64,000 bases of DNA from Mycobacterium sp. GA-1841 (GTDB lineage: Bacteria; Actinomycetota; Actinomycetes; Mycobacteriales; Mycobacteriaceae). The first letter of the stretch is position 1; every line of letters starts with the position of its first letter. Shown in pieces: positions 18,626 to 30,286 of the stretch. Position numbers and translations under genes: made by a program. The notes beneath the pieces are model-generated. The model saw nothing but the letters and a program-made list of their open reading frames with translations, did not search any database and had not been told where the DNA came from. Where the stretch lies: positions 62,001-126,000 of the forward strand of contig NZ_MBEQ01000024.1 in NCBI RefSeq assembly GCF_001954135.1, written 5' to 3'.

Positions 18626-20317
18626 ATGACTGGCCCCGCCTCCCAGCCCCGTAAACCCGTAATCCTCACCGTCGACGACGACCCCGCGGTGTCCCGGGCT
18701 GTTGCCCGCGACCTGCGTCGCCATTACGGCGAGCGATACCGGATCGTGCGGGCCGAATCCGGCCCCGACGCGTTGGAGACCCTCAACGAACTGAAGCTGC
18801 GCGGCGACACCGTGGCGGTGTTCGTCGCCGACTACCGAATGCCGCAGATGAGCGGCATCGAGTTCCTGGAATCGGCCATGGACCTCTACCCGATGGCCCG
18901 GCGGGTGTTGCTGACCGCCTATGCCGACACCACCGCGGCCATCGACGCCATCAACGTCGTCGACCTCGATCACTACCTCCTCAAGCCATGGGACCCGCCG
19001 CAGGAGAAGCTCTACCCGGTGATCGACGGCCTGTTGGAGGCCTGGCACGCCGTCGGCGACCGGGCCATCCCGCACACCAAGGTGATCGGGCACCAGTGGA
19101 GTTCGCGGTCCTGGGAGGTGCGCCAGTTCCTGGCCCGCAACCAGCACACGTTCCGCGCCTTCACCACGGACGAGCCCACGGGTCGCCAACTCCTGGACGC
19201 GGCCGGTCTGGACGGTCTGCAGTTGCCGGTGGTGATCACCGAGGGCGGTGAGACTCTCGTCGAACCCACCGACGGCGAACTGGCCGACATGCTGGGACTG
19301 TCGACCGCCCCGTCGCTGACGATGTACGACCTCGCGGTGATCGGCGGCGGCCCGGCCGGCCTGGCCGCCGCGGTGTACGGCGCGTCCGAAGGTCTCAAGA
19401 CGGTGCTGATCGAAGGCACCACCACCGGCGGGCAAGCCGGTCGCAGTTCACGGATCGAGAATTACCTGGGCTTCCCGACCGGGGTGTCCGGTGCCGAGCT
19501 GGCCACCTCGGCGCGGCGGCAGGCCGAGCGGTTCGGGGCCGAGGTGATCACCACCCGCGAAGCCGTCGCCCTCGACGTGGCCGGCGCTGCGCGCACCATC
19601 ACGTTCGCCGACGGCGAGACCATCGGCGCCCGCGCGGTCATCCTGGCCACCGGAGTGGAATACCGCGAACTCCCCGTTGCCGGCTGCTGGGCCGATCCCG
19701 ACAATCCGAGCCACCTCGTCGGGCGCGGGGTGTACTACGGCGCCTCGGTGTCGGACGCCTCCGAATGCCGAGGTGAAGACGTCTACATCGTCGGCGGCGC
19801 CAACTCGGCCGGGCAGGCCGCGATGTTCATGTCGCGCGAGGCCAAGTCGGTGACACTGCTGGTGCGCGGCCCGTCGCTGGAAGCGTCGATGTCGTACTAC
19901 CTCATTCAACAGATCGAGCAGACGCCCAACATCCATGTGCGCACCTGTACCGAGGTGGTCGGCGCCACGGGCGAGGACGACCATCTCGCCCGCCTGGAGC
20001 TGGTGAACCGGCAGACCGGCGAGCACGAGGAGGTCCCGGCGACGCGGCTGTGCTGCTTCATCGGGGCAACTCCGCGCACCGACTGGCTCGACGGCGTGGT
20101 GGCCCGCGACGACCACGGGTTCATCCTGGCCGGGCCCGATCTGCGGGACGTGTGCGGCTGGACCCTGGACCGTCCGCCGCATCACCTGGAAACAAGTGTG
20201 CCCGGGGTGTTTGTTGCAGGGGACGTGCGTGCCGAGTCCGCCAAGCGGGTGGCGGCCGCCGTCGGCGAAGGGTCGATGGCGGTCATGTTGGTGCACCGAT
20301 ACCTGGCGGAAGCATGA
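18626..20317 (+). CDS. Response regulator fused to a thioredoxin-reductase-like flavoprotein
   Basis: The N-terminal receiver domain (residues 9-135) has the acidic pair DDD, phospho-acceptor Asp69 (VADYRMP), the LTAYAD switch and LLKPW. A linker leads to a pyridine-nucleotide flavoprotein: FAD site VIGGGPAGLAAAVYG, nucleotide site VYIVGGANSAGQAA and the terminal FAD block PGVFVAGDVR. The redox CxxC of thioredoxin reductase is missing; that region reads YYGASVSDASEC. So it binds FAD and NAD(P)H but cannot be a classical thioredoxin reductase. ATG 18626 is chosen over TTG 18617. The kinase gene follows 39 bases later. Confidence 0.92.
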   Translation: MTGPASQPRKPVILTVDDDPAVSRAVARDLRRHYGERYRIVRAESGPDALETLNELKLRGDTVAVFVADYRMPQMSGIEFLESAMDLYPMARRVLLTAYADTTAAIDAINVVDLDHYLLKPWDPPQEKLYPVIDGLLEAWHAVGDRAIPHTKVIGHQWSSRSWEVRQFLARNQHTFRAFTTDEPTGRQLLDAAGLDGLQLPVVITEGGETLVEPTDGELADMLGLSTAPSLTMYDLAVIGGGPAGLAAAVYGASEGLKTVLIEGTTTGGQAGRSSRIENYLGFPTGVSGAELATSARRQAERFGAEVITTREAVALDVAGAARTITFADGETIGARAVILATGVEYRELPVAGCWADPDNPSHLVGRGVYYGASVSDASECRGEDVYIVGGANSAGQAAMFMSREAKSVTLLVRGPSLEASMSYYLIQQIEQTPNIHVRTCTEVVGATGEDDHLARLELVNRQTGEHEEVPATRLCCFIGATPRTDWLDGVVARDDHGFILAGPDLRDVCGWTLDRPPHHLETSVPGVFVAGDVRAESAKRVAAAVGEGSMAVMLVHRYLAEA

Positions 20318-20356
20318 TTGCCGGCCGCCGGCGGGCCTGAGGAGTTGAGGACGGAA

Positions 20357-21859
20357 ATGGGCGAGACCTGCGTTCGCGACGAACTGCGGACACTGTTCCT
20401 GTTCGAGCACTTGTCCGACGAGCAACTCGACACGCTGTGCCGGGCCGGCAGCATCGAGATGTTCCCGGCTGGCCCGATCGTCACCGAGGGTGATCCCGCC
20501 ACGTGCTTCTACGTGATGCTCGACGGTGAACTCGTGATGTCGAAACGTTCGGGCGGCGTCGACATCCAGACCAACCGCACTTCTCAACGCGGCGTCTATT
20601 TCGGCGCCTGGTCGGCGTACATCCCCGGCGAGGAGCACATTTACGAGGCGTCGGTGCGCCTGACCAAGCCGTCGCGGGTGTTCGTCCTGGACGCCAATGC
20701 CTTCGCGGGTTTCATGCAGTCCCAGTTCCCGATGGCGGTCCATCTTCTGGAGGGACACAAGGTCGGTGGACGCCGCACCAGCCAGATCATCGACCAGCGC
20801 GAGAAGCTGCTGGCGCTGGGCAACATCACCGCGGGCCTGACTCACCAGCTCAACAACCCGGCCGCGGCCACCGCCCGTGCCGTGGCGGACCTTCGCGAAG
20901 GCGTCGGCAAGATGCGCCACAAGCTGGCGATGCTGGCCGACGGCAAGTTCACCCCGCAGGCCCTGCGCATGCTGGTGACGATCCAGGATGAGGTGGCCGA
21001 GCAGGTCGCCAAGAACAAGGGCGTCGAACTCACCGCGCTGGAGACCTCCGACCGCGAAGACGAGATGGGCGACTGGCTCGAGGACCACGAAATCGTCGGC
21101 GCCTGGGACTACGCGCCGACCTTCGTCGAAGCCGGCCTCGACATCGACTGGCTGGAGCGCATCTCCGCCTCGGTCGACGATGCGCTCCGAGACGGTGACC
21201 CCTCGGCGACGCTGCAGGCCGCACTCGGCTGGCTGAAGTACACGATCGACAACGAGCTGCGGATGAACGAGATCGCCGAGGCCAGCAAGCGGATCTCGGC
21301 GCTGCTGGCCGGCGCCAAGCAGTACTCACAGATGGACCGCGGCTCCTACCAGAGCGCCGACGTCCACGAACTGCTGCGCAGCACACTGATGATGTTCGGT
21401 GACAAGATCGGCAAGGACAAACCGGTCGCCCTGGTCAAGGATCTCGACAAGACGTTGCCGGAATTGCAGTGCTATCCAGGCGATCTCAATCAGGTGTGGA
21501 CCAACATCATCGAGAACGCGATCCAGGCCATGGCGGGTCACGGCACCTTGACCCTGCGGACGTCGCGGGAGAACGACGACATGGTCCGGGTGGAGATCTG
21601 CGACGACGGGCCCGGGATATCCGAGGATGACCTCGGCCACATCTTCACCCCGTTCTTCACGACCAAGCCGTTCGGTGAGGGCACCGGGTTGGGCCTCGAT
21701 CTGGCGTGGCGCATCGTGGTGAAAAAGCACCACGGGGATCTGCGGGTGCAGTCCCAACCGGGCAACACCCGCTTCATCGTGCTGTTGCCGTTGCAGGCGC
21801 CCGAGCCGGATGCGTTGTACTCGGCCGACTTTTCGGAGCCGACGCCAGGATCGAAGTGA
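20357..21859 (+). CDS. Cyclic-nucleotide-domain sensor histidine kinase
   Basis: The 500-aa protein joins a cyclic-nucleotide-binding (cNMP) fold (residues about 10-130) to a histidine kinase. The phospho-acceptor is His163 (LTHQLNNPAA). The ATPase boxes are NQVWTNIIENAIQAM, DDGPGIS and GTGLGLDLA. There is no membrane segment, so it senses an intracellular signal. The start ATG follows GAGGACGGAA. It almost certainly phosphorylates the preceding receiver-flavoprotein fusion. The cNMP domain lacks an obvious phosphate-binding Arg cassette, so the ligand may not be cAMP; that is a by-eye judgement. Confidence 0.93.
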   Translation: MGETCVRDELRTLFLFEHLSDEQLDTLCRAGSIEMFPAGPIVTEGDPATCFYVMLDGELVMSKRSGGVDIQTNRTSQRGVYFGAWSAYIPGEEHIYEASVRLTKPSRVFVLDANAFAGFMQSQFPMAVHLLEGHKVGGRRTSQIIDQREKLLALGNITAGLTHQLNNPAAATARAVADLREGVGKMRHKLAMLADGKFTPQALRMLVTIQDEVAEQVAKNKGVELTALETSDREDEMGDWLEDHEIVGAWDYAPTFVEAGLDIDWLERISASVDDALRDGDPSATLQAALGWLKYTIDNELRMNEIAEASKRISALLAGAKQYSQMDRGSYQSADVHELLRSTLMMFGDKIGKDKPVALVKDLDKTLPELQCYPGDLNQVWTNIIENAIQAMAGHGTLTLRTSRENDDMVRVEICDDGPGISEDDLGHIFTPFFTTKPFGEGTGLGLDLAWRIVVKKHHGDLRVQSQPGNTRFIVLLPLQAPEPDALYSADFSEPTPGSK

Positions 21860-21902
21860 TTTCTTCGGAATAGCGCTCGCGCGCGGCCTGGTTGACTGAG
21901 TT

Positions 21903-22766
21903 ATGACCCAGACCACCGCGGGCGCCAAGCCCGACCTCGGCACGTTCGGCGCATTCGGCCATTACTCCCAGTTTCAGCAGTTGTCGCCGCAGCAGTTGAG
22001 GGAGATCGAAAGCCTGGGCTACGGGGCGATCTGGGCCGGTGGCTCCCCGCCCGCCGAGCTGGACTGGATCGACCCGATCCTGGCGGCCACCACCACCTTG
22101 CAGTTGGCCACCGGCATCGTGAACATCTGGTCAGCCGACGCCGAGGCAGTGGCAGGATCTTTCCACCGCATCGAGGCGGCCTACCCGGGCCGGTTCCTGC
22201 TGGGGATCGGCGTCGGGCACCGGGAGGCGATCGGGGAATATCGCAAGCCGCTCGACGCGCTGAACGACTACCTCGACAAGCTCGACGAATACGGCGTCCC
22301 CCGCCACCGCCGGGTGGTGGCCGCGCTCGGCCCGAAGGTGCTGCAACTGTCCGCGGCACGTTCGGCCGGTGCCCACCCCTACCTGACCACCCCCGAACAC
22401 ACCGCCGGCGCGCGTGAACTGATCGGCCCCGAGGCGTTCCTGGCCCCGGAACACAAGGCTGTCCTGACCACCGATGCCGAAAAGGCCCGGACCGTGGGCC
22501 GTAAGGCGCTCGACGTCTACCTCGGTCTGTCCAACTACGTCAACAATTTCAAGCGGCTCGGGTTCACCGATGCGGACCTGGCCAAGCCGGGCAGTGACCG
22601 GTTCATCGACGCCGTCGTCGCGCATGGCACGGTGGACACCGTGGCGGCCCGGCTGCGGCAGCATCTGGACGCCGGCGCCGACCACGTGCCTGTACAAGTG
22701 TTGGCCTCACCGGCGAAACTGGTACCGGCACTGGCTGAACTCGCCGGGCCGCTCGGCTTGACCTAG
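21903..22766 (+). CDS. F420-dependent LLM-class oxidoreductase (first of two)
   Basis: This is a luciferase-like monooxygenase-fold enzyme of the mycobacterial F420 group (TIM barrel, Rv3463-like by position). The 287-aa protein contains LATGIVNIWSADAE, the HRIEAAYPGRFLLGIGVGHRE block and SAGAHPYLTTPEHTAGARE. These fit cofactor F420 binding in related proteins. The substrate is unknown. The next gene, 27 bases on, is a close paralogue. Confidence 0.9.
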   Translation: MTQTTAGAKPDLGTFGAFGHYSQFQQLSPQQLREIESLGYGAIWAGGSPPAELDWIDPILAATTTLQLATGIVNIWSADAEAVAGSFHRIEAAYPGRFLLGIGVGHREAIGEYRKPLDALNDYLDKLDEYGVPRHRRVVAALGPKVLQLSAARSAGAHPYLTTPEHTAGARELIGPEAFLAPEHKAVLTTDAEKARTVGRKALDVYLGLSNYVNNFKRLGFTDADLAKPGSDRFIDAVVAHGTVDTVAARLRQHLDAGADHVPVQVLASPAKLVPALAELAGPLGLT

Positions 22767-22793
22767 ACAATCGAAAGACAAGGATTCTCATCG

Positions 22794-25264
<2,471 letters not shown>

Positions 25265-25274
<10 letters not shown>

Positions 25275-26686
25275 GGTGAGCCCGGCCTGCGCGCCAGCGC
25301 ACCCACCAGAAGGCCGGCGAACGGAACCGCAGCCAGAACGGCGCTGAGCGTCACACTGCCTCCGGTCACCAGGGTGAAGTTGGTGAGCACCAACCACAGG
25401 CTGCCCAGCAGTCCGGCGCAGGCCAACAGCGGGGCGATGCGGGTCTGCCAGAGGCGTCCGCTCGCGTGCTCGGGGTGGCGCAGGAAGTACACCAGCACCG
25501 CCACCGACGTGGTGAGCATCAACAGCACCATCCCGACGGTGGCCACCCCGGCCATCGAGCCGAACACGCCGACCAACGGGTCGACTCCGAGCACCGCCAG
25601 GATGCTCACGATCACCGCGGCGGTGATGGTTTGCACCACCGACGACATCGAAGGCGAACCGTGCCGATCGTGCACGGCGGCAAGCGGCTTGGGCAGCAAG
25701 CCTTTTCGGGCCAGCGCGAACTGATAGCGGGCGATGACGTTGTGGAAGGACAAGACGCAGGCGAAGAGACTGGTCAGCAACAGCACGTTGACGATGTCGC
25801 GCCCCACCCGGCCCAGGTTGTCGTTGGTGGTGTCCAGCAGCATGTTGGCCTCCCCGTCGAGGGTGCGCTGGGCCACCTCGGCGACCTGATCCGGACCGAT
25901 CGCCACCACGAAGGCCCAGCAGGTCAGCGCGTAGAAGCCGCCGATCAGCAGCACCGCGGCGTAGGTGGCCCGCGGAATGGTGCGCTCGGGGTCGCGGGCC
26001 TCGTCGCGGAACACGGCGGTGGCCTCGAAGCCGATGAACCCGGTGAGCGCGAAAAGCACCGCGATGCCGAGCACACCGTTGGTGAACACCCCCGGTGTGA
26101 ACGACGACAGGCTGAGCCCGGCCGGACCGGGATCGGCCACGATCACCAGATCGAGCAGTACCACGATGCCGATCTCGCACACCAGGGCCACTCCGAGCAC
26201 TTTGGCACTGAGGTCGATGTGCCGGTAACCCAACAGCGCCACGATGGCCAATGTGGCCAACGAATAGACCGGCCAAGGGATTTGCGGACCACCGTAGAAC
26301 CGCACGGTGTCGTCGATCGCCCAGCCGATATAGCCGTAGATGCCCACTTGGATTGCGGTGTAGGCGATCAGGGCGACCGCGGCGATGCCGCTGCCCAGTC
26401 GCTGACCGAGTCCCAGCGTCACATAGGAGAAGAATGCTCCCGCTTCGGGCACATAGGGCGTCATCGCGACGAATCCCACGCTGAACACCAGCAGCACCAG
26501 GGCGGCGATCAGGAATCCGACCGGGGCTCCGGCGCCGTTGCCCAGGCCCATGCCCAGGGGCATGTTGCCGCCGATCACGGTCAGCGGTGCGGCGGCGGCA
26601 ACCACCATGAACACCACCCCGACCGGGCCGAGTTTTCCGTGCAGGCGCTGTTGTTCGCCGGTGGTGACGGTCTGTTGGCTGCTCAA
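25265..26686 (-). CDS. APC-family amino acid permease
   Basis: This is a cation-coupled amino-acid or amine transporter with twelve hydrophobic helices. Family signatures are GPVGVVFMVVAAAAPLTVIGG in helix 1 (an unwound Gly-rich segment) and GFIGFEATAVFRDEARDPERTIPRA between helices 6 and 7. The 473-aa protein starts at TTG 26686, overlapping the stop of the P1 peptidase gene upstream by 4 bases. The coupling suggests that it transports what the peptidase releases or consumes; that is inference. Confidence 0.93.
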
Positions 26687-27807
26687 TGTCCCTCCAGCAG
26701 TAGTGCGGTGCGCAGTAGCTTGTGGTCGAGGGCGTGCGCGGTGAGTCCGCCTCGGCCGGACAGGGTTTGGGCCGCCACCATCGCGTTGACGATGGCCTCC
26801 TCGGTGGCCTCGATCACCAGGTCGAACAGCCGGGTCATCAGTTGCGGAGCCATCATGCGTACCGGGATTTCGGGACGTTCGACGTCGACGTTCTCGTCCC
26901 AGGCGTAGGGCGGGATGCCGCGGTTGCCCGTGGAGAAGGCCAGCATCAGATCGCCGCTGTACTGTTCACCGGTTCCGCCCAGGCGCCCTACGGCCAGGGC
27001 CGAGCGCTGCGCCAGGCGGGTGCACTGGTGCGGCAGCAACGGCGCGTCGGTGGCGATCACGACGATGATCGAGCCGGAGCCGGGCGCGTAGGCCGTCGGC
27101 AGCTCCGGCGTGGGGACCAGGTCCGGGCCGATCATCTCCCCGACGTGCGCGCCGTTGATCCGGAGGCGTTCCCGGCGGCCATGGTTGGCCTGGACCAGAG
27201 CGCCGACGGTGTAGCGGCCGCCGGCGGTGTCGGTGATCCGTGAAGCGGTGCCGATTCCGCCCTTGAAGCCGTGGCAGATCATGCCGGTGCCACCGCCGAC
27301 GTTGCCCTCGGCGACCGGTCCGTCCGAAGCCCCGGCCAGGGCGGCATGGACGTGTTCGGCCCGCACGTGGTGGCCGTTGATGTCGTTGAGCAGCCCGTCG
27401 TAGGTCTCCCCGACCACCGGCAGCGACCAGTACAAACCTTCGCCGCGGGCCTGCACCTGGGCATCCACCAACGCATCGCGCACGACGCCGACGCTGTGGG
27501 TGTTGGTCAGGCCGATGGCGGTGGTGAGCTCGCCGGATTCCCGAATCCACTCCACCCCGGTGAGTTCACCGCTGCCGTTGAGGCGGTGGGTACCGGCGAA
27601 CACCGGCTCGCAGAAGATGCCGGGATGTGGGACGACGACCGTCACCCCGGTGTTCACCGGGTTCGGGCCCGGCTGCTGGATCGTGGTGTGCCCGACGCGC
27701 ACCCCGGCCACGTCGGTGATGGCGTTGTGCTCGCCGGTGGGGTGCTCACCTATGACGACACCGATATCGCGGGCCCGGGCCCGCGCTGGTTGGAAACCAT
27801 TGGTCAT
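26683..27807 (-). CDS. P1-family peptidase (DmpA/BapA-like aminopeptidase)
   Basis: This is an Ntn-type self-cleaving aminopeptidase that releases N-terminal D- or beta-amino acids or amides. The 374-aa precursor shows AITDVAGVRVGHTT, GGIGTASR and the cleavage/nucleophile site PGSGSIIVVIATDAPL, where Ser becomes the new N-terminus of the beta chain. It is the first gene of an operon with the permease and is divergent from a TetR regulator. A palindrome at 27831-27846 lies just upstream. Confidence 0.93.
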   Translation of the reverse strand: MTNGFQPARARARDIGVVIGEHPTGEHNAITDVAGVRVGHTTIQQPGPNPVNTGVTVVVPHPGIFCEPVFAGTHRLNGSGELTGVEWIRESGELTTAIGLTNTHSVGVVRDALVDAQVQARGEGLYWSLPVVGETYDGLLNDINGHHVRAEHVHAALAGASDGPVAEGNVGGGTGMICHGFKGGIGTASRITDTAGGRYTVGALVQANHGRRERLRINGAHVGEMIGPDLVPTPELPTAYAPGSGSIIVVIATDAPLLPHQCTRLAQRSALAVGRLGGTGEQYSGDLMLAFSTGNRGIPPYAWDENVDVERPEIPVRMMAPQLMTRLFDLVIEATEEAIVNAMVAAQTLSGRGGLTAHALDHKLLRTALLLEGH

Positions 27808-27830
27808 GCGGCCTCCGCTGCTCTAGTTTT

Positions 27831-27846
27831 TTTCACGATCGGAAAA
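27831..27846. promoter_or_regulatory. Candidate TetR operator between P1 peptidase and tetR
   Basis: TTTCACGATCGGAAAA contains CGATCG at the centre with TTT and AAA arms (TTT-N2-CGATCG-N2-AAA). It lies 24 bases upstream of the P1 peptidase ATG and 60 upstream of the tetR start, a fitting place for control of both divergent units. Confidence 0.4.
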
Positions 27847-27905
27847 TAATGACCCTGGGTGCCCTCCGGCGCAACCGAAACGGGGAAATCGGTAAGGATG
27901 GAGCT

Positions 27906-28517
27906 GTGGCACGGCCAAACAGACAGGCACAACGACGCGAGGAGATCCTCGACGCGGCGATCGCGTTGATCGAGCGTCACGACCTGGCCACGCTGCGCAT
28001 TGCCGATGTCGCCGCCGAGCTCGGGCTCACCCCTAATGCCGTGCGGTACTACTTCCGAGAGATGGACCAACTGCTCTCAGAGTTGGCGCAACGTTCCGAC
28101 AGCCGGTTCTATGACGACCGACTCGCCGCGGTGGACCGGATCGACAACGCCCGCGATCAGCTCGCGCTGACCATCGCCGCCGGGCTGCCCACCGGGGCAG
28201 ACGATGCCGAGTGGCGGGCCATCTGGCGGGCGGTGCTGGCGGCCGGGTTCGAACTCGACCAACGCCGCGATGTTCAGCACATCTATCACCGGCAGGTGGG
28301 CCTCTACGCGAGGATACTCGAAACCGGTTCTGCCGCAGGCACGTTCACCCTGGCCGCACCGGCACGCGACATCGCTATGACGCTGATGGCCATGGAGGAT
28401 TACCTCGGCTACCGCATCGTGGCGCGGGATCCCGACCTCGACCGCGCCACCGCGCTGCGGTTGATGCGCGGGTACGCCGAACTGGCAACCGGGGCCGCGC
28501 TTCCGGTGACGGAGTGA
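27906..28517 (+). CDS. TetR/AcrR-family regulator
   Basis: This is a ligand-responsive repressor. The helix-turn-helix domain (residues about 5-50) reads REEILDAAIALIERHDLATLRIADVAAELGL...VRYYFREMDQLL. The C-terminal domain is all-helical. GTG 27906 starts the typical ARPNRQAQRR N-terminus; an upstream in-frame ATG at 27849 would add an atypical leader. Divergent transcription makes the P1 peptidase/permease operon its likely target. Confidence 0.92.
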   Translation: MARPNRQAQRREEILDAAIALIERHDLATLRIADVAAELGLTPNAVRYYFREMDQLLSELAQRSDSRFYDDRLAAVDRIDNARDQLALTIAAGLPTGADDAEWRAIWRAVLAAGFELDQRRDVQHIYHRQVGLYARILETGSAAGTFTLAAPARDIAMTLMAMEDYLGYRIVARDPDLDRATALRLMRGYAELATGAALPVTE

Positions 28518-28642
28518 CGGGCCGCGCGGTGCTCGGTCAGCAGATCGGCATCCTCGGCTACCTCGGCGTCGCCCTGGTCACCGCCGCCAGTATCGGCGCC
28601 GTTCGTTCGGCACCTCCGCGGTCGAACGAACCGCTCGGCTGA
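28514..28642 (+). CDS. Small hydrophobic peptide, translationally coupled to tetR
   Basis: A 42-codon frame starts GTG overlapping the tetR stop (GTGA). It encodes one hydrophobic helix (IGILGYLGVALVTAASIGAV) with a basic end. It could be a real small membrane protein or a chance open frame. I know no family for it. Confidence 0.3.
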   Translation: MTGRAVLGQQIGILGYLGVALVTAASIGAVRSAPPRSNEPLG

Positions 28643-28668
28643 ACCCTTGCCAAACATTCCCGACGATT

Positions 28669-28684
28669 ACTAGGATATCCAAGT
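28669..28684. promoter_or_regulatory. Operator-like palindrome upstream of mmsA
   Basis: ACTAGGATATCCAAGT is a 16-bp palindrome with a single mismatched pair (ACT-N-GGATATCC-N-AGT), 69 bases before the mmsA ATG. Size and position fit a TetR-type operator for the valine-catabolic operon; the regulator is not obvious in this window. Confidence 0.45.
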
Positions 28685-28752
28685 ATCTCGGGTGTTTCCG
28701 GGCTGTACCACTCTGCTACCGCTGCGCATATTCATTTCTTTGGACGGATGTC

Positions 28753-30273
28753 ATGACCACACAAATTCAGCACTACATCGACGGCCAGCGCACCAACGCC
28801 GGGTCGACCCGCACCGCCGATGTGCTCAACCCCAGCACCGGCACGGTTCAGGCCCAGGTACTGCTGGCCTCGGCCGCCGATGTGGACGCCGCAGTCGCCT
28901 CGGCCGTCAAGGCCCAGAAGGAATGGGCGGCCTACAACCCGCAGCGCCGCGCCCGCGTGTTGATGAAGTTCATCGAGCTGGTCAACGCCAATGCCGACGA
29001 GCTGGCCGAACTGCTCTCCAAGGAACACGGCAAGACCGTCGCCGACAGCCACGGTGACATCCAGCGCGGCATCGAGGTCATCGAGTTCGCCGTCGGCATC
29101 CCGCATCTGATGAAGGGCGAGTTCACCGAGGGTGCCGGCACCGGCATCGACGTCTACTCGATCCGCCAGCCCCTGGGCGTCGTCGCCGGCATCACGCCGT
29201 TCAACTTTCCGGCGATGATCCCGCTGTGGAAGGCCGGGCCGGCCCTGGCCTGCGGCAACGCCCTGATCCTCAAGCCGTCGGAGCGGGACCCCTCGGTGCC
29301 GCTGCGGCTGGCCGAGCTGTTCACCGAGGCCGGCCTGCCCGCGGGCGTGCTGCAGGTCGTCCAGGGCGACAAGGAAGCCGTCGACGCGATCTTGGAGCAT
29401 CCCGACATCAAGGCCGTCGGCTTCGTCGGCTCGTCGGACATCGCCCAGTACATCTACTCCGGCGCGGCCGCGCACGGTAAGCGCGCCCAGTGCTTCGGCG
29501 GCGCGAAGAACCACATGGTCGTGCTGCCCGACGCCGACCTGGACCAGGCCGTCGACGCCCTGATCGGCGCCGGCTACGGCAGTGCCGGCGAGCGCTGCAT
29601 GGCGATCAGCGTCGCGGTGCCGGTCGGCGAGGAAACGGCGAACCGGCTGCGCAACCGGCTGGTCGAGCGGATCAACCAGCTCCGCGTCGGACACAGCCTG
29701 GACCCGAAGGCCGATTACGGCCCACTGGTCACCGGCGCCGCCCTGGAGCGCGTCAAGGACTACATCAACCAGGGCGTCGAGGCCGGCGCCGAGCTGGTGG
29801 TCGACGGTCGTGAACGGGCCAGCGACGACCTCACCTTCGGTGACGAGGATCTGTCGAAGGGCTACTTCATCGGGCCCACCCTGTTCGACAACGTCACCGC
29901 CGACATGTCGATCTACACCGACGAGATCTTCGGGCCGGTGCTGTGCATCGTGCGCGCGCACGACTACGAAGAGGCCCTGCGGCTGCCGTCGGAGCACGAG
30001 TACGGCAACGGCGTGGCGGTGTTCACCCGCGACGGCGACGCCGCCCGCGATTTCGTCTCGCGCGTGCAGGTCGGCATGGTCGGTGTCAACGTGCCGATCC
30101 CGGTGCCGGTGTCCTACCACAGCTTCGGCGGTTGGAAGCGGTCCGGATTCGGCGACCTGAACCAGTACGGGACCGCGTCGATCCAGTTCTACACCAAGGT
30201 CAAGACCGTGACCGAGCGCTGGCCGTCGGGCATCAAGGATGGCGCCGAGTTCGTCATCCCCACCTTCAAGTAG
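28753..30273 (+). CDS. mmsA: CoA-acylating methylmalonate-semialdehyde dehydrogenase
   Basis: MmsA oxidises methylmalonate or malonate semialdehyde to propionyl- or acetyl-CoA at the end of valine breakdown. The 506-aa aldehyde dehydrogenase has ITPFNFPAMIPLWK, the NAD-binding VGFVGSSDIAQYIY, GGAKNHMVVLPDADLD and the catalytic Cys in GSAGERCMAISVAV. The order with fadE9 and mmsB matches Rv0753c-Rv0752c-Rv0751c. Confidence 0.96.
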   Translation: MTTQIQHYIDGQRTNAGSTRTADVLNPSTGTVQAQVLLASAADVDAAVASAVKAQKEWAAYNPQRRARVLMKFIELVNANADELAELLSKEHGKTVADSHGDIQRGIEVIEFAVGIPHLMKGEFTEGAGTGIDVYSIRQPLGVVAGITPFNFPAMIPLWKAGPALACGNALILKPSERDPSVPLRLAELFTEAGLPAGVLQVVQGDKEAVDAILEHPDIKAVGFVGSSDIAQYIYSGAAAHGKRAQCFGGAKNHMVVLPDADLDQAVDALIGAGYGSAGERCMAISVAVPVGEETANRLRNRLVERINQLRVGHSLDPKADYGPLVTGAALERVKDYINQGVEAGAELVVDGRERASDDLTFGDEDLSKGYFIGPTLFDNVTADMSIYTDEIFGPVLCIVRAHDYEEALRLPSEHEYGNGVAVFTRDGDAARDFVSRVQVGMVGVNVPIPVPVSYHSFGGWKRSGFGDLNQYGTASIQFYTKVKTVTERWPSGIKDGAEFVIPTFK

Positions 30274-30286
30274 ACCGGGCCCGCAC

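Noticed and set aside
19448..21088. A 546-codon minus-strand frame opposite the flavoprotein fusion and kinase
   Set aside because: It is antisense to two genes with clear domains and has no recognisable domain itself.
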